64,000 nucleotides of DNA, taken from Tieghemostelium lacteum. Its lineage: Eukaryota > Evosea > Eumycetozoa > Dictyosteliales > Raperosteliaceae. The translations under genes and the position numbers were made by a program. Below, one piece after another: positions 1-10,985 of this stretch (its first letter is position 1; each line of letters opens with the position of its first letter). A model generated the notes under the pieces. That model did no database searches. It was not told the DNA's origin and was given only the letters and a program-made list of their open reading frames with translations. Location: contig LODT01000037.1 in assembly GCA_001606155.1 (NCBI GenBank), positions 1,364,001-1,428,000 on the forward strand, in the 5' to 3' direction.

Positions 1-1
1 T

Positions 2-1699
2 CAACAAAAATCAGCAGCTGAGTTGCAAGCTATAGTCAATGCACTCAGTAAAGAACTGTCTTCACTGAAACTCTATTCTATAGGACTTGAAAACCTTGTT
101 AATTACTTTAAATCTCCAGAATACGTACCTGGAAACCCCATTCCAAAATCTTTGGAAATTAAAAAAATTGAATTTGCAGAAACTACCACTACAAACCCAC
201 AAAATGCATTAACCACACCAAAAGCAAAAACTCAAAGATATTCCACTGCCATGCCTTCTTCTCCAGTTGGTGGCAGTGGTCAAGCCAATCCAAATGGCAC
301 TGGAAATCCAAATAGACATAGTATAGCAATTACAACTACTCCTCCTCCTAACTCATCTACTTCAGTCTCTAATGGCAGTGGAAGCCATTCAAGTCACCAT
401 AGAAGTATTAGCAATAGTGGTGGAGGAATGAAAACATCAGTTAGTCATGACAATTTGAATCTTTCAGGCTCTTCAACAAGTTCTTTAGGTGGAAGTGGAG
501 TTGTGACACCAGTTGGAGAAAGTAGTGACAATCTCTTTGACCCACTAAAAATCATTGAATTGGAAATGGAAATTGAAAAAATCAAAGAGGATAATTTGAA
601 TTTGATTGATAAATTTAAAGATGAAATGTCAGATCTCACTATAAAGTATGAAAGTGCTTGTGAGGAACTAGCACAACAGAAACTGTCTTTTAAGACACTA
701 AGTGATCAGGCAACTCTTGATCGTCAACAATTGCAGAAGGAGCAATCAACTCTGGCGGAACTTGAAAGAAATCAACAAATTTCTCAACAACAGAGAGATT
801 TGAAAATGAAGAGATATATTCAGAATATAGAGGACTTGAAATTACTGGCAAATCAGTTGATTCAGTATCTGGAGAGAAAGAGATCGGTTGATTATTTTGA
901 CAGTGGTTCTGCTACTCCTAATCTACAGATGCTTTCCATGTCTGATCAAGATGAAGACATCAATGTTGAGGACATTCTCAGAAGTCTTAGTGAAGAAGAG
1001 GTGCTATCCATGCAACTTAAACTTCAACTACAAAACAAATGTGAACAATTGGAGCAAAATATATTAATTTTAGAACGAGAGTTACAGACAATACAGCAAC
1101 AACAAGTAACTAAACAAGATCAAGTTGAAGTCAATATAGACAGTACTAATATAACACCAGAAAGTAACACTATCAGTAATAGTAGTAATAGTAGTTTATC
1201 CATTTCATCACCATTGTTGGGTGGTGATAGAAAAGTTCTGCAAAAGGAGGTAGACGATATTAAACTACTCAATCAGGATTTAAATATAAAGAATGTGTTA
1301 TACCAAAACCAAATTAGTAATCTTCAGAATGATTTGGTTAGTCTACAGAACAAATTACAGAATGAAAAGAAACAAGTTCAACAATCACTAGAACAACAAC
1401 AAGATCTCACCAATAAACTGAATCAATATATAAAAGAATCAGAAAACAATATACAAGATCTCACCAATGAAAATACAAATCTCAGCAATGATAATGCAAA
1501 ACTACAACAATCCTATGCAAGTTTAGAATTACAAGCACAGGATCTACAAGATCAATTAACTTCAACTCAAAGACTATTAGCCAATAGAAAAGTGGTTAAA
1601 GTCATCAGAGGTGATGAAAAATCAATGAAAAGAGCTTACGAGTTAAAAGTTGATTTTGGTCAACAATTTCTAAAGAAAACTGGTAGATCTCTATTTTAA
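2..1699 (+). CDS. Coiled-coil protein, C-terminal part; possibly a kinesin-1 heavy-chain stalk and tail
   Basis: The reading frame is open at the left edge, so the N-terminus lies outside the window; the visible part is about 565 residues. A Ser/Asn/Gly-rich low-complexity stretch (about residues 60-165) is followed by heptad-rich, Gln/Glu/Leu-rich coiled coil to the end, broken by a Ser/Asn-rich linker near residues 380-405. Close to the C-terminus is VVKVIRG, which resembles the IAK-type autoinhibitory tail motif of conventional kinesins (IAKPIR/IAKPLRGG). That resemblance is the only reason to suggest kinesin-1; no motor domain is visible, and any dictyostelid coiled-coil protein would otherwise fit. 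The gene ends convergent with the thioesterase gene, 123 bp away. Confidence 0.6.
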   Translation, partial: QQKSAAELQAIVNALSKELSSLKLYSIGLENLVNYFKSPEYVPGNPIPKSLEIKKIEFAETTTTNPQNALTTPKAKTQRYSTAMPSSPVGGSGQANPNGTGNPNRHSIAITTTPPPNSSTSVSNGSGSHSSHHRSISNSGGGMKTSVSHDNLNLSGSSTSSLGGSGVVTPVGESSDNLFDPLKIIELEMEIEKIKEDNLNLIDKFKDEMSDLTIKYESACEELAQQKLSFKTLSDQATLDRQQLQKEQSTLAELERNQQISQQQRDLKMKRYIQNIEDLKLLANQLIQYLERKRSVDYFDSGSATPNLQMLSMSDQDEDINVEDILRSLSEEEVLSMQLKLQLQNKCEQLEQNILILERELQTIQQQQVTKQDQVEVNIDSTNITPESNTISNSSNSSLSISSPLLGGDRKVLQKEVDDIKLLNQDLNIKNVLYQNQISNLQNDLVSLQNKLQNEKKQVQQSLEQQQDLTNKLNQYIKESENNIQDLTNENTNLSNDNAKLQQSYASLELQAQDLQDQLTSTQRLLANRKVVKVIRGDEKSMKRAYELKVDFGQQFLKKTGRSLF

Positions 1700-1822
1700 A
1701 AATAAATATTTATTCTATATATACTTGTATATCTGTAAGAAACACAAAAAACATCTTTGGGTGGAAAATACTTAGCTTTTCAAAGTGTAAATTTGATACA
1801 TTGTTACATTTTATTTGTATTT

Positions 1823-2805
1823 TTAGATGGTATTGTTAAGGTAAGGAGTTAAGATATTTTGAACAAACCAATCATCCGTAAATTGTAGATGGTTACCATC
1901 AGTTGATAATTTAATAACTTGACCATTTTCATCTAAATATCTTAAACCTATCCAATCTTCAATATAAAGATCAGTTTCCTCCATAGTTTGAATATCTTTA
2001 TCTGATCCTGGAGTATAGAATCCAAACCATTCAGATTCTCTTGGAATTACTATAGTATCATTATTGAATTTTACCAAAACCAATTTATTCAAACTTATAA
2101 AGTTTTTGTAATATGTACTGTTCTTTTGAGATCTTGCATTATTAATATCAGCAATGAAAACTGATTTCTCTAGATATTCATCATAGTTTAATGAATCTTG
2201 CCAATATTCTGCAGGTACTAAATGGTCTTGAACAAATGATTCATAGACTCCTAAATCCAATAGATCTCTAACCATCTGACATATGGTACCATTCATTGAT
2301 AGACAAGTATCTGGTAACCCATATACACCTTGATGTTGTCCACCTAATGTTATTAAATCTACATTATAACAACCTTTATTAGACTTTCTATTCATATTAT
2401 TAATTAAAATGAACTAAAACACATACTGTAAATAGGTGGATCATTACAACGTTCATTGTAAGCTCTTAGGAATTGACTTCCTTGTGAGAATCCAACAGCA
2501 TTGAAACCATTGGTAAGGTTACCATTGGCTTTGAATTTTGCACACATTTGATCAATTTGGTCATTAACATTCATAAAATAACTATTAAATTCATCAGCTG
2601 CTATTGAGTCACCTACCTCTACTGAATACACATAGATACCTTCTAAATTAGCTTCAATTAACTTTTTCATTCTACCCATTGAGAATGGGTAACAACACGT
2701 GTCACCTATCCCATGCCATAACACTGTTGGTCTAATAGTCTCTTGAGATTCTATATTACTAATAAAAATTAACACTATACTTAAAAGAATTAAACTCTTA
2801 TCCAT
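1823..2805 (-). CDS. ppt1: Palmitoyl-protein thioesterase 1
   Basis: Lysosomal serine hydrolase that removes palmitate from cysteine thioesters of proteins awaiting degradation. I join two exons, 2805-2427 and 2373-1823 (intron 2426-2374, GTATGT donor, AG acceptor), giving 309 residues, close to the 306 of human PPT1. A signal peptide covers about residues 1-20. The mature part begins with the family's TVLWHGIGDTCC, then the nucleophile motif GFSQGSQF (Ser107), the conserved GGQHQGVYGLP in exon 2, and a C-terminal GNHLQF carrying the catalytic His near residue 288. All catalytic elements are present. The acceptor was chosen because it restores frame into the GGQHQG block; a neighbouring AG would break the frame. 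Confidence 0.9.
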
Positions 2806-2942
2806 TTTTTTTGATGAAGTTTTGGGAAATTAAAAATTTAATCAAAGGAGGGAAGGAAAAGGCTAAAAAAAATATCTTTCGGATGATCGGATGAATCTTT
2901 AAATGGTGTGTTTACATAATACATCCTTAAAAAGATATTTAT

Positions 2943-4568
2943 TTACAATACAACTAATCTTTTTTCTAATAGTTCATCAAAACTATTGTGAATGTTATAA
3001 ATTTGGTATGATAAATAACGGATATTGGAATGGGAAATTATATTATCTAATTCAAAGAGTAGTGATTTGGTAGTTTCTGTTTCATGTCTATAAGAAGAAT
3101 TACAATAATCACATCTAAATTTAAAAAGATTCTTTTTCGTAGATAGTATTGGAATGATGAACTGTCTAATATAGCTTTCGAAATCAAATGCTTTGGAAAA
3201 CCAATCTTTAATTATGGTAATACTATTCAATGTGGTATTTTGGGTAATGGCTGACGTTATTTGAGATAGAGTATCGATATCGTTAATTTTAATCTGAGAA
3301 GAAGATATTTGAAAGGAAGTTAAGGAAGGGTGATTGGAAAGGAATAGTGTTAGAACTTCAGAGTAAGTTAAATTATTAATTTCCAGTGTAGTTATATATT
3401 GGTTGTGGTAGAAGGATGTCATTAGTGATGGGTTATGGTCCTCTAGTATTAGTGATAGAGTTTTTAGATTTGGATATTGGTTTAGTTTTATAGTTTCAAA
3501 TAGAGCCGAGGTATCTTCATTGTCCATTTGAAATGTTAATTGTAAACTTTGGAGGTTTGGGTGTAAGTCTAAGAGAGATTTGGTAAATGTTACATCCATG
3601 TATTTGCCAATGTAAATTATAGAAGAAGGTGTGTCCCAAAGGTACAATAATGGAAAGAACTGTACAGAAGTTGATGTGAATCTCTTTAGACTATTATTAC
3701 GTATCCTAGGATACTGAACTGATTTGGAATAATTACTAAACCTACTTATATGAAGATCTTCTAATATACTATTCTTATTCAATAGATTGATTAAATCAAT
3801 AAAATATATAGACATTGGAGATGTTATATCCATTTTAGTAATGGATTGATTCGTTTCCAATGCTTGTAATATTTCATTTTGATTAAGAATTAATGAAGTT
3901 GATACTGTTAGTGATTGAATGAATTTACAATATTTTATAATATTCAATACAATTTCACCTATATTAGGGGTTGGTTGTGGTGTCAAATCCAAAACTTTTA
4001 AATTTGGTAACTGATTAAACATTTCTATTCTTTCCAATTTACCATCACATCTAAAGGATTGCAATGATTTACAACCATCTAATGATTCAATTAATTTACC
4101 AATATCAACTATAAAGTTACTATTATCTTTATCTCTATTAGTTAAAATTGATAAATATTTTAATGATTCTTTTGTCTGATCTCCAAGTTTTTGTAATTGA
4201 TTTATTACATTTGTATTATTGTTGGAAATTTCTATTCTAATACTTTCAATTGAATCTCTATTTGAACTTTCAATTAATCCATCACTAAAGTGTTGAAAAT
4301 GAAACAAAGTCAATTCTTGATATGAAAACTTATTAAATTGTAAGTTCTCACCATTACCTGATACTCTTGAACCAACACTTGATAGATATCTTGCAAGTGT
4401 ATGTGTTGATATATAAGTTTTTAAATAATGATCTAACTTTATCAGAATATTGTATCTCCAATCTTTGCATACTGATCCAATGGTTTTTGAAAACCAATAA
4501 TGTTGAATAATATTTAAATCTTTTAATATTAAATTTAAAATTTTTACTATTATATATCTATTTAACAT
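2943..4568 (-). CDS. F-box-like/leucine-rich-repeat protein
   Basis: Single-exon protein of 541 residues if it starts at the Met at 4568, where an F-box-like helix region begins (MLNRYIIVKILNLIL, then VCKDWRY). An in-frame Met lies 30 codons upstream at 4658, but that extension is Phe/Trp-rich and unlike coding sequence here. The body is a run of degenerate LRRs of about 24-28 residues (for example LKVLDLTP, LQSLQLTF, LKTLSLIL). F-box/LRR proteins are usually substrate receptors of SCF ubiquitin ligases; that role is inference, since the F-box is weak. Its 5' end faces the broken relative at 4693 across 124 bp. Confidence 0.7.
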   Translation of the reverse strand: MLNRYIIVKILNLILKDLNIIQHYWFSKTIGSVCKDWRYNILIKLDHYLKTYISTHTLARYLSSVGSRVSGNGENLQFNKFSYQELTLFHFQHFSDGLIESSNRDSIESIRIEISNNNTNVINQLQKLGDQTKESLKYLSILTNRDKDNSNFIVDIGKLIESLDGCKSLQSFRCDGKLERIEMFNQLPNLKVLDLTPQPTPNIGEIVLNIIKYCKFIQSLTVSTSLILNQNEILQALETNQSITKMDITSPMSIYFIDLINLLNKNSILEDLHISRFSNYSKSVQYPRIRNNSLKRFTSTSVQFFPLLYLWDTPSSIIYIGKYMDVTFTKSLLDLHPNLQSLQLTFQMDNEDTSALFETIKLNQYPNLKTLSLILEDHNPSLMTSFYHNQYITTLEINNLTYSEVLTLFLSNHPSLTSFQISSSQIKINDIDTLSQITSAITQNTTLNSITIIKDWFSKAFDFESYIRQFIIPILSTKKNLFKFRCDYCNSSYRHETETTKSLLFELDNIISHSNIRYLSYQIYNIHNSFDELLEKRLVVL

Positions 4569-4692
4569 TTGTACAAAAGTATTGAATATCCAAAAATCAG
4601 AAGACCAACGAAAAAAATAGAATTTAATCCATCTTAGAAAATTACCTTTAAGAATCAAAAAACAATTTTTTCAATTATATTTCTGAATTATT

Positions 4693-6550
4693 TGATGAAA
4701 TTATTCAAAAATATATCTACAACCACAAAGTCATATTATGAAAACCTATTTAGAGTAAAAGAGGATGAAAAAAATTTTCAAGGATATATACCAAATATAG
4801 TATTGATATATATATTCAATCTAGTATTGATTACTGTGACATTAGTTTACAAACTATAACAAGAGATAATATAGAACCATTCATTATCAAATTTAAACTG
4901 TTAAATAAAAATATTAAAGAGAATGTTTTAACTAAACTAGTATTGGATGTAAAGTATAAAGTAGGACATGTAATTCAAATGAACAGCTTCAATAGAATTT
5001 CTCACTATATAACATTTAGTGGTATAATATTTGAAACTAAACATAACAACATATTATGGAAAGATATAGTATCACAAGAGACTATGGATACCTTCACACA
5101 AATTATTTATAGTAAAAACTATAAAGTTAATGTTATATGTGATAATATTGCTGATTTGGGTACAGATATATTAGAGTGGTTTGGTAATGACTATAAAAGT
5201 ATTGTAAATGGAATAGAGATTGAATATCATAATTGTCATGATCGATCTCAAACTGATATCAATCAATTTCAATTGACTGACAAGTTCAAATGCTTTAGAT
5301 ATTGATTATCTATCTCTTAACTATTCCATCCAAATTTACTCTCCCAATTTTTTTAGTATCTTCAATGCCAACACACTAAAAACCTAACATTAATGGATAT
5401 TGATCAATTTGGTCATAGTTTATTTAGTATGCCAATCAGTAGATTTAAAAATCTAGTTAGTCTGTCTATTGAAAGTGGTAGTTATTTATTGAATGATACA
5501 TTCTTAGATATCATCATCAATAATCAGTCTCTTGAAAACTTTGATTTTAGAGTAAGAAACCAATATCTATATCCAAAGTTATGGGATTCTTATGATATAT
5601 CTAAAGTTCTATTGGGAATTACTAGCCATCAGTCACTAGTCAGATTAACACTGATACTAGATATCAAAGTGAGTACTAATTCAAATCTATTAGAACCTAT
5701 AATTGGTTACCTAAATTCCAATAAGACTTTACAGTATTTATATTGTAATTTTAGTGTGTATCCAAAGTCCAATCACAAAATTAACAATAGTACATTGACA
5801 TCATTGAATGTTCAATCAGATTTTCTTAGATTTTGGGATAGTAAAAATACATCTATGCAAGAGTTATCTATTGATTTTGATAGTAATTTATCATATAACG
5901 ATGATTCTGTAACTAGACTATACACTATGTTCCCTAATCTTACTAAACTATTACTCAATGAAGGAAGTAGTGCAGTACAATATTGGATACTAGCAGCTAC
6001 AAAAGTAGCTCTCACTAAATGTACACAACTTAAAAGTATAAAATTTAAGTTATTCAATGACGATATACTCTACAACAGTTTACAATTAGCAGAGAATCTA
6101 GTGTCTTTAGAAATCATTAATATTGCAACATTGGGGGCGATTAAACCTGAGTTTTTTAAAACTATTTTACTCTGTCCTAATTTAAGACATTTAGGACTTC
6201 ATTCAATACCATTTTATGAACATCTAATGGAAGCAATAATCAGTAATCAAACTTTAGTTTCACTTAAATTGAACATACAATCTTGGCAATCACCAATTAG
6301 ATTTCTCTCTACCTTATTCTCAACTAATACCACCTTACAATATCTATCCTATTCAGTTTCTCATCATAAATATGTTGGTGGTAGGGATTTAACATATATC
6401 CCAAAGCTCTTAGAGGCCATTGAAAAAAGTAACCATATTAATTCACTAAAAATTGATTTTATGTATGACCAAATGCCTTCTGATTTTCAACATAACTACT
6501 TATCAACAATCAACAGAAAACTAATATCTACACATAATTTTTCATTCTAG
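4693..6550 (+). pseudogene. Broken F-box-like/LRR gene
   Basis: The translation starts well (ATG at 4693, then IPNIVLIYIF, the F-box-like start seen in the 18-26 kb copies), but the homology moves between frames. It shifts near 4840, near 5290 (an AAA-TGC context) and near 5380 (an A-run before the segment reading NLTLMDIDQFG). Between the shifts the text is good LRR (LSLNYSIQIYS, FFSIFNAN), and from 5393 to 6550 one frame runs intact for 385 residues. No splice sites with compatible phase explain the shifts. It is either a young host pseudogene or carries sequencing indels in A/T runs. Confidence 0.6.
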
Positions 6551-6664
6551 AGGATTCTTAAACAAAAATTCAGAATTCGTTTGACAATGATCTTCGAGAA
6601 TCTACAAGTTGTGTTTTTAATAAAATTTTGTAAATTAATTTTATTTAATAAATTAAGGGTTAAA

Positions 6665-7657
6665 ATGTCATTGAATAAGAAAGTAGTAGTAACAGGTGCA
6701 TCAGGATATATTGGATCATCTCTAGTTAAAAGATTATTAGATATTGGTAATATCAATGTTGTTGCAGTTGTAAGAGACAAAAGTAACCAAATTAAAAATC
6801 AATTTCTATTGGAAATTGAAGGTGCAAAAGAGAGATTAACTCTGGAGAGTGGTGATTTAGAGACTGCTGACTACTCAACTATATTCAAAGATGCCTATGC
6901 TATCATGCACATTGCATCACCTTATATATACAGAGCAGATGATCCTCAAAAAGATATAGTTCAACCTGCTATTCAAGGTAATCTAAGAGTTTTAGAAGCT
7001 GCAACTAAACACAGTTCCATTAAAAAAGTTATTATAACATCCTCTTCAGCTGCTGTAATTGATTTGCAAAAGAAGAAAGCGGTTTATAACGAAGATGACT
7101 GGAATGACAGTTCTAATATCTCCAATCCCTACACCTACTCAAAGTATCTAGCTGAGAAGGCTGCTTGGGATTTTAAATCCAAAAATCCACAAGTTCAATA
7201 TCAGGTTATTATACTGAACCCTGCATTTGTATTAGGTCCTCCTTTAGTCAGTAGCTATGGACAGAGTCTAAATACATCATTGACTACTTTTAGAGACTCT
7301 GTTATAGGTAAAGGTGACCCATTGTTTTCCAGTAGACTTGTAGGTGTTATTGATATACGTGACCTTATCAAAGCTCTTGAAAAGGCTTTAGTATCTTCTG
7401 AAAACTATGACCATCAGAGATATATAATGGCTGCTAGTGTCATTACATTCCATGATATGGGTGTACTATGTCAACAATTATTCCCTCAATATAAATTCAC
7501 ACCTACACCTATAGATCCATCTGTAGTCTTACATCCACATTCTATTGAATCTAAATCACCTCTAAAACTAGATTCCTACATTGACATTAAAACCACTCTA
7601 AAAGATTGTATTCAATATCTACTAGATTCCAAAAATATAACATTGGAATCTCAATAA
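6665..7657 (+). CDS. NAD(P)-dependent extended SDR, cinnamoyl-CoA/dihydroflavonol reductase-like
   Basis: Protein of 330 residues. The N-terminus holds the Rossmann motif TGASGYIGSS (TGxxGxxG), followed by MHIASP, the SSSAAV strand and YTYSK, which supplies the YxxxK catalytic Tyr and Lys; ILNPAFVLGPPL matches the substrate-side loop of the CCR/DFR branch. These enzymes reduce carbonyls with NADPH in the cytosol; the substrate cannot be told from sequence. The ATG at 6665 directly precedes the cofactor-binding strand; the in-frame sequence upstream lacks a good start. The stop is only 33 bp from the stop of hat1, so the 3' ends converge. Confidence 0.85.
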   Translation: MSLNKKVVVTGASGYIGSSLVKRLLDIGNINVVAVVRDKSNQIKNQFLLEIEGAKERLTLESGDLETADYSTIFKDAYAIMHIASPYIYRADDPQKDIVQPAIQGNLRVLEAATKHSSIKKVIITSSSAAVIDLQKKKAVYNEDDWNDSSNISNPYTYSKYLAEKAAWDFKSKNPQVQYQVIILNPAFVLGPPLVSSYGQSLNTSLTTFRDSVIGKGDPLFSSRLVGVIDIRDLIKALEKALVSSENYDHQRYIMAASVITFHDMGVLCQQLFPQYKFTPTPIDPSVVLHPHSIESKSPLKLDSYIDIKTTLKDCIQYLLDSKNITLESQ

Positions 7658-7690
7658 ATGTATTTAAATATATATAAATTGATTTTATTT

Positions 7691-9054
7691 TTAATGATTT
7701 TGAATTTTAATACCAATAGATTGAATAGTTTGAGTATAATCTTCTTCAACAGTTTTATAAAGCTCAATAATAGTTTTGATTTTGTTTTGTTCAATTGTTT
7801 TCTGGTCGGTTGGAGTTATATTTTCAGGATTAATAGTTTGTTTCTCTACAATTTCACCCATCTCTGAATCACCAATAAATTGTTTATACAATTTCTTTTT
7901 GACTTGAATTCTATAGTTTTTGAATCTAGGATCTGAACTGGGTGTATTCATAAACTTACTGTACAAATAGATTTCCAAGCATGTCTTTGCCTGGATGTTG
8001 GTAATCAACAGTTTCTTTCTAATCTCCTCCAACAAATCTTTATTGTCAGCAGTCAAATCCAATGAAACACCCTTAAAGAAACCACCATCTAAAATATTAC
8101 AAAGATCTACATAGTTTCTAAGTTGTGTAAATTCATCACAAGGATCTTCCACGGTCATATCATATACTTTTCCATAGACACTATCATTACTCTTGTAATA
8201 ATTATAAATTGAATTTAATAAATTTTCTAAAAAAGGAAATTGTCAGTTCCAACCTGTGGTCTGTGGGGTGGATATTTTCAAATACTTTTTAAAAATTACT
8301 TACTTCCATGTCCTTGTCTTTGGTAGATTGGTAATAATAAAAATTGAGAGATTCTTGATCTATTTAGAGAAGGGTGATGATAGAAATTATAGACAGTGCA
8401 ATAACCTGCAAATCCATAACGTTTCTGACCATCAATTAACTTTCTTTCAAATAAAAAGAATAAATCCCAGTTAGAGTCATCTGTAAATATATAGCTACTT
8501 CCGTCTATATACCACAGTGCAAAGATTTGACATCTTTCATGATATCTCTGTACATAAGAATCTGTAATTCTTCCAAAATAAACTTCAAAATGTCTCTCTT
8601 GTTGAGTTTGTTTGTCTGTTATAGTGTATTCGTTAACCATTGTGCCAGGTGGTTTGAAACGATCTTCCTTGTCATCTAAAATCAATGAGAATTCGTTACT
8701 GTTGGCTGTAGGTGGATCCTGTTTAGAGAACAGTTTAATGTACTCTTTCTCAACATTGGTTATATTTCTACTCTTTAGGGTATAGTTGGTATCAATATAA
8801 CTGTATAATGTACCAGCTCCAAAATATATATTTAAACGTAATGGATCATATCCAATAATGATTTCGTCTTTAAATATCTGATGTGTAAATATTGGATGAA
8901 AAATTTTACATTCATCACCAGTTTCGTTTGATTTTTCTACCTCTTGACTTTCTTTATTTGGATTTTCAATATTTTGAAAATCCTCTTTTTTCCATAGTAA
9001 TGCTATATTGGTTGTTTCACTAGCTTGAAAGTTTAAAAGTTTGTTATTTTGCAT
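7691..9054 (-). CDS. hat1: Histone acetyltransferase type B catalytic subunit Hat1
   Basis: Acetylates newly made histone H4 (Lys5/Lys12) before nuclear import, normally with an RbAp46/48-type WD40 partner. Two exons, 9054-8304 and 8226-7691 (intron 8303-8227, GTAAGT donor), give 428 residues, near the human 419. The N-terminal Hat1 domain includes IFHPIFTHQIF and the GYDPLRLNIYFGAGTLYSY block; the GNAT acetyl-CoA motif is RISQFLLLPIYQRQGHGK (Q-x-x-G-x-G), which crosses the exon junction. VYDMTVEDPCDEF follows, matching the conserved TAEDP motif. The phases agree exactly, and the joined protein aligns through the splice, so the model is firm. Confidence 0.92.
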
Positions 9055-9223
9055 TCTAATTTTTGATTACAAATGAATAATCACTAAATCAATTGTAATT
9101 TTAAATTAATACTAAAACGCCAACCAAAAAAAATGAAGAAAAAAAATAAAATTCAAATTTTCAAAAAAATGGCGGTTTGATCTAGGAAATTCATTAATTT
9201 TACAGAATGGTTTGATTTTTTAT

Positions 9224-10237
9224 TTACATTGGGTCTACTTGAATGGAAATACCTTCGGATATACTTTGGTTAGATAGAGAAATGCTTCCAGAACTTGACC
9301 CGGAATGAGTGTGATCGTGATTGTGAATTTCAGGATAAGCCATTTTTACTCTTAATCTAGTGCAGATTTCTGATCTACCAAATATAATTAAGACAGTAGA
9401 GATATTAAAGAGTTCAGAGAGGAACAATACAAAATTGATCCAATCCTGTGCTGGTTTACCTTTACCTTGGTACAGGTAAGTTATAGGTAATACACCGCAG
9501 AGTATACCCATAACAGCCATATTAAATAACAAACCTTTAATCTTACCCAACAACATTTTATCCAGTTCCTTTTTGGATCTGGTCAATTGTTTTATCACTA
9601 TTGATCCATAGAAAAAGAATATCGTACTTATAAAAGTACAAATCACCAGAAAATATATTCTCCACATGGATTCAGTAATATTTCTATTTGTAAGTATATA
9701 GTTTAATATAACCAGAACAATGTAGTATAAACTGGTAACTATTACCAATATATAAAAGTAAATGTCCACCAAATGTTCTTTATCAAAATTTATATTATTC
9801 TTGTCATAAAAGACTACCACCAACTTCACCCAACACAGTGCCATAAAATAGTACTGTATAGTGTACAATTGTACTCCCCATATATACAATGACCATGTAA
9901 CTGGATAATCGTTAGGATCACCAGCATTCAATACAAAACATAATATTCCATATACAATTCTAGCTATATTTATTATTATCAATAGTAATGTTAATATTAT
10001 CTAACTCTCTCTCTATACTACCAAAAGTCACATTTGACACAAACATAATATAGCAAGTTCCATAAACCCAAATACAAAAAAGGGTATGGATTTAGTTGAA
10101 AGTTTCTTTTTTGATCTTTTTTGATTTATAATCTCAACATAGATCTGAAATCCTACTGCAATTGCTGGCAAGATCATAAATAAGCCTTCGATAAAGAACA
10201 TCCATGCTCCTCTCTGTAAGTTATCTATATCAACCAT
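9224..10237 (-). CDS. Seven-helix membrane protein, perhaps THH1/TOM1-like
   Basis: Two coding blocks, 10237-about 10076 (or to 10028) and 10000-9224, encode a polytopic protein of about 310-325 residues with around seven hydrophobic segments. The tail is short and Ser/His-rich (HNHDHTHSGSSSGS) and probably cytosolic. Helix positions and the N-x-x-R in the second helix (NIARIVYG) recall THH1/TOM1/TOM3 and TPRA1-type proteins. It may also be distantly related to the pair at 57.6 and 61 kb. The junction is unresolved: acceptor 10002-10001 is phase 0, and the only phase-0 donor I find (GTATTT at 10075) would drop 16 good-looking hydrophobic codons. An indel is an alternative explanation. Confidence 0.6.
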
Positions 10238-10985
10238 TTAAATTTGATATCTATCGTTTTTATAGAAAAATGAATGTAAAAGAAGTTATAATAAATGAAT
10301 AAATGAGAAAGAATGAAAAAGGTTTATTTTTTTTATAATAATCCAAACTCAATTATAAGATCAATAACTACTGATTTTTGTGCAGTTATTTTTATTATAA
10401 ATATCTCTGGATCGTTGATTTTTTTCACATTTATTTTTGTTTTATAAAAAAATGAATGGTTATTGTGTCTATTGGTCCACTCAATCAAGTAAAAATCATT
10501 TCGATTCAATTTTCTCTAAGTATTATAAGTAATATCTATATTCTTATTTTATCACCCCCATTATAATAATCCAATTTTAATTTAAAAATCATCATAATTT
10601 ACAACAATATCATTTCACTGCAAATATAAGTTTATAAAATTTTATTCAAGATATTAAATTATCATTAAGTATCTAGATACTTTATACTATCTTAAACCGG
10701 AGTATTCTTTTTATTGTTCTTGACTACATAAATCAAATAATTTTCTTTGTTTACGCACATTCTACTTGTCAATTTAAAATATCTAATACAAAAACCATTG
10801 AGTGTCACAAGGAAATACAAATCTAAATCTCAAAGTAAAAGATTAAATGTAAAAAAAAAGGAAATTTTAAGCATCATTATTTTCAAACAATCTCTTAAAT
10901 TCCTATTATGTATATTTATTAATATTTGTTCGAACATGAATTTTGATTATTATAATTAATTTTTTTAATTTTTTATTTTTCAATA
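10238..10985. other. Intergenic spacer, promoter side of two divergent genes
   Basis: About 750 bp of A/T-rich DNA between the divergent starts of the membrane protein gene and the cysteinyl-tRNA synthetase gene. It contains A and T homopolymers and no reading frame with family resemblance. I see no RNA gene in it. Confidence 0.6.

Noticed and set aside
2404-2805. A stand-alone 133-residue truncated thioesterase
   Set aside because: A GTATGT donor lies just before its stop and joins it in phase to the next exon, giving a full-length PPT1.
5280-5360. An intron to rescue the frame of the LRR gene at 4.7-6.5 kb
   Set aside because: An acceptor-like TTTTTTTAG exists, but no donor has a matching phase, and the skipped bases encode good LRR sequence in other frames.
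10747-10959. 70-codon frame upstream of the cysteinyl-tRNA synthetase gene
   Set aside because: Lys/Ile/Asn-biased like random A/T-rich sequence, with no family resemblance.
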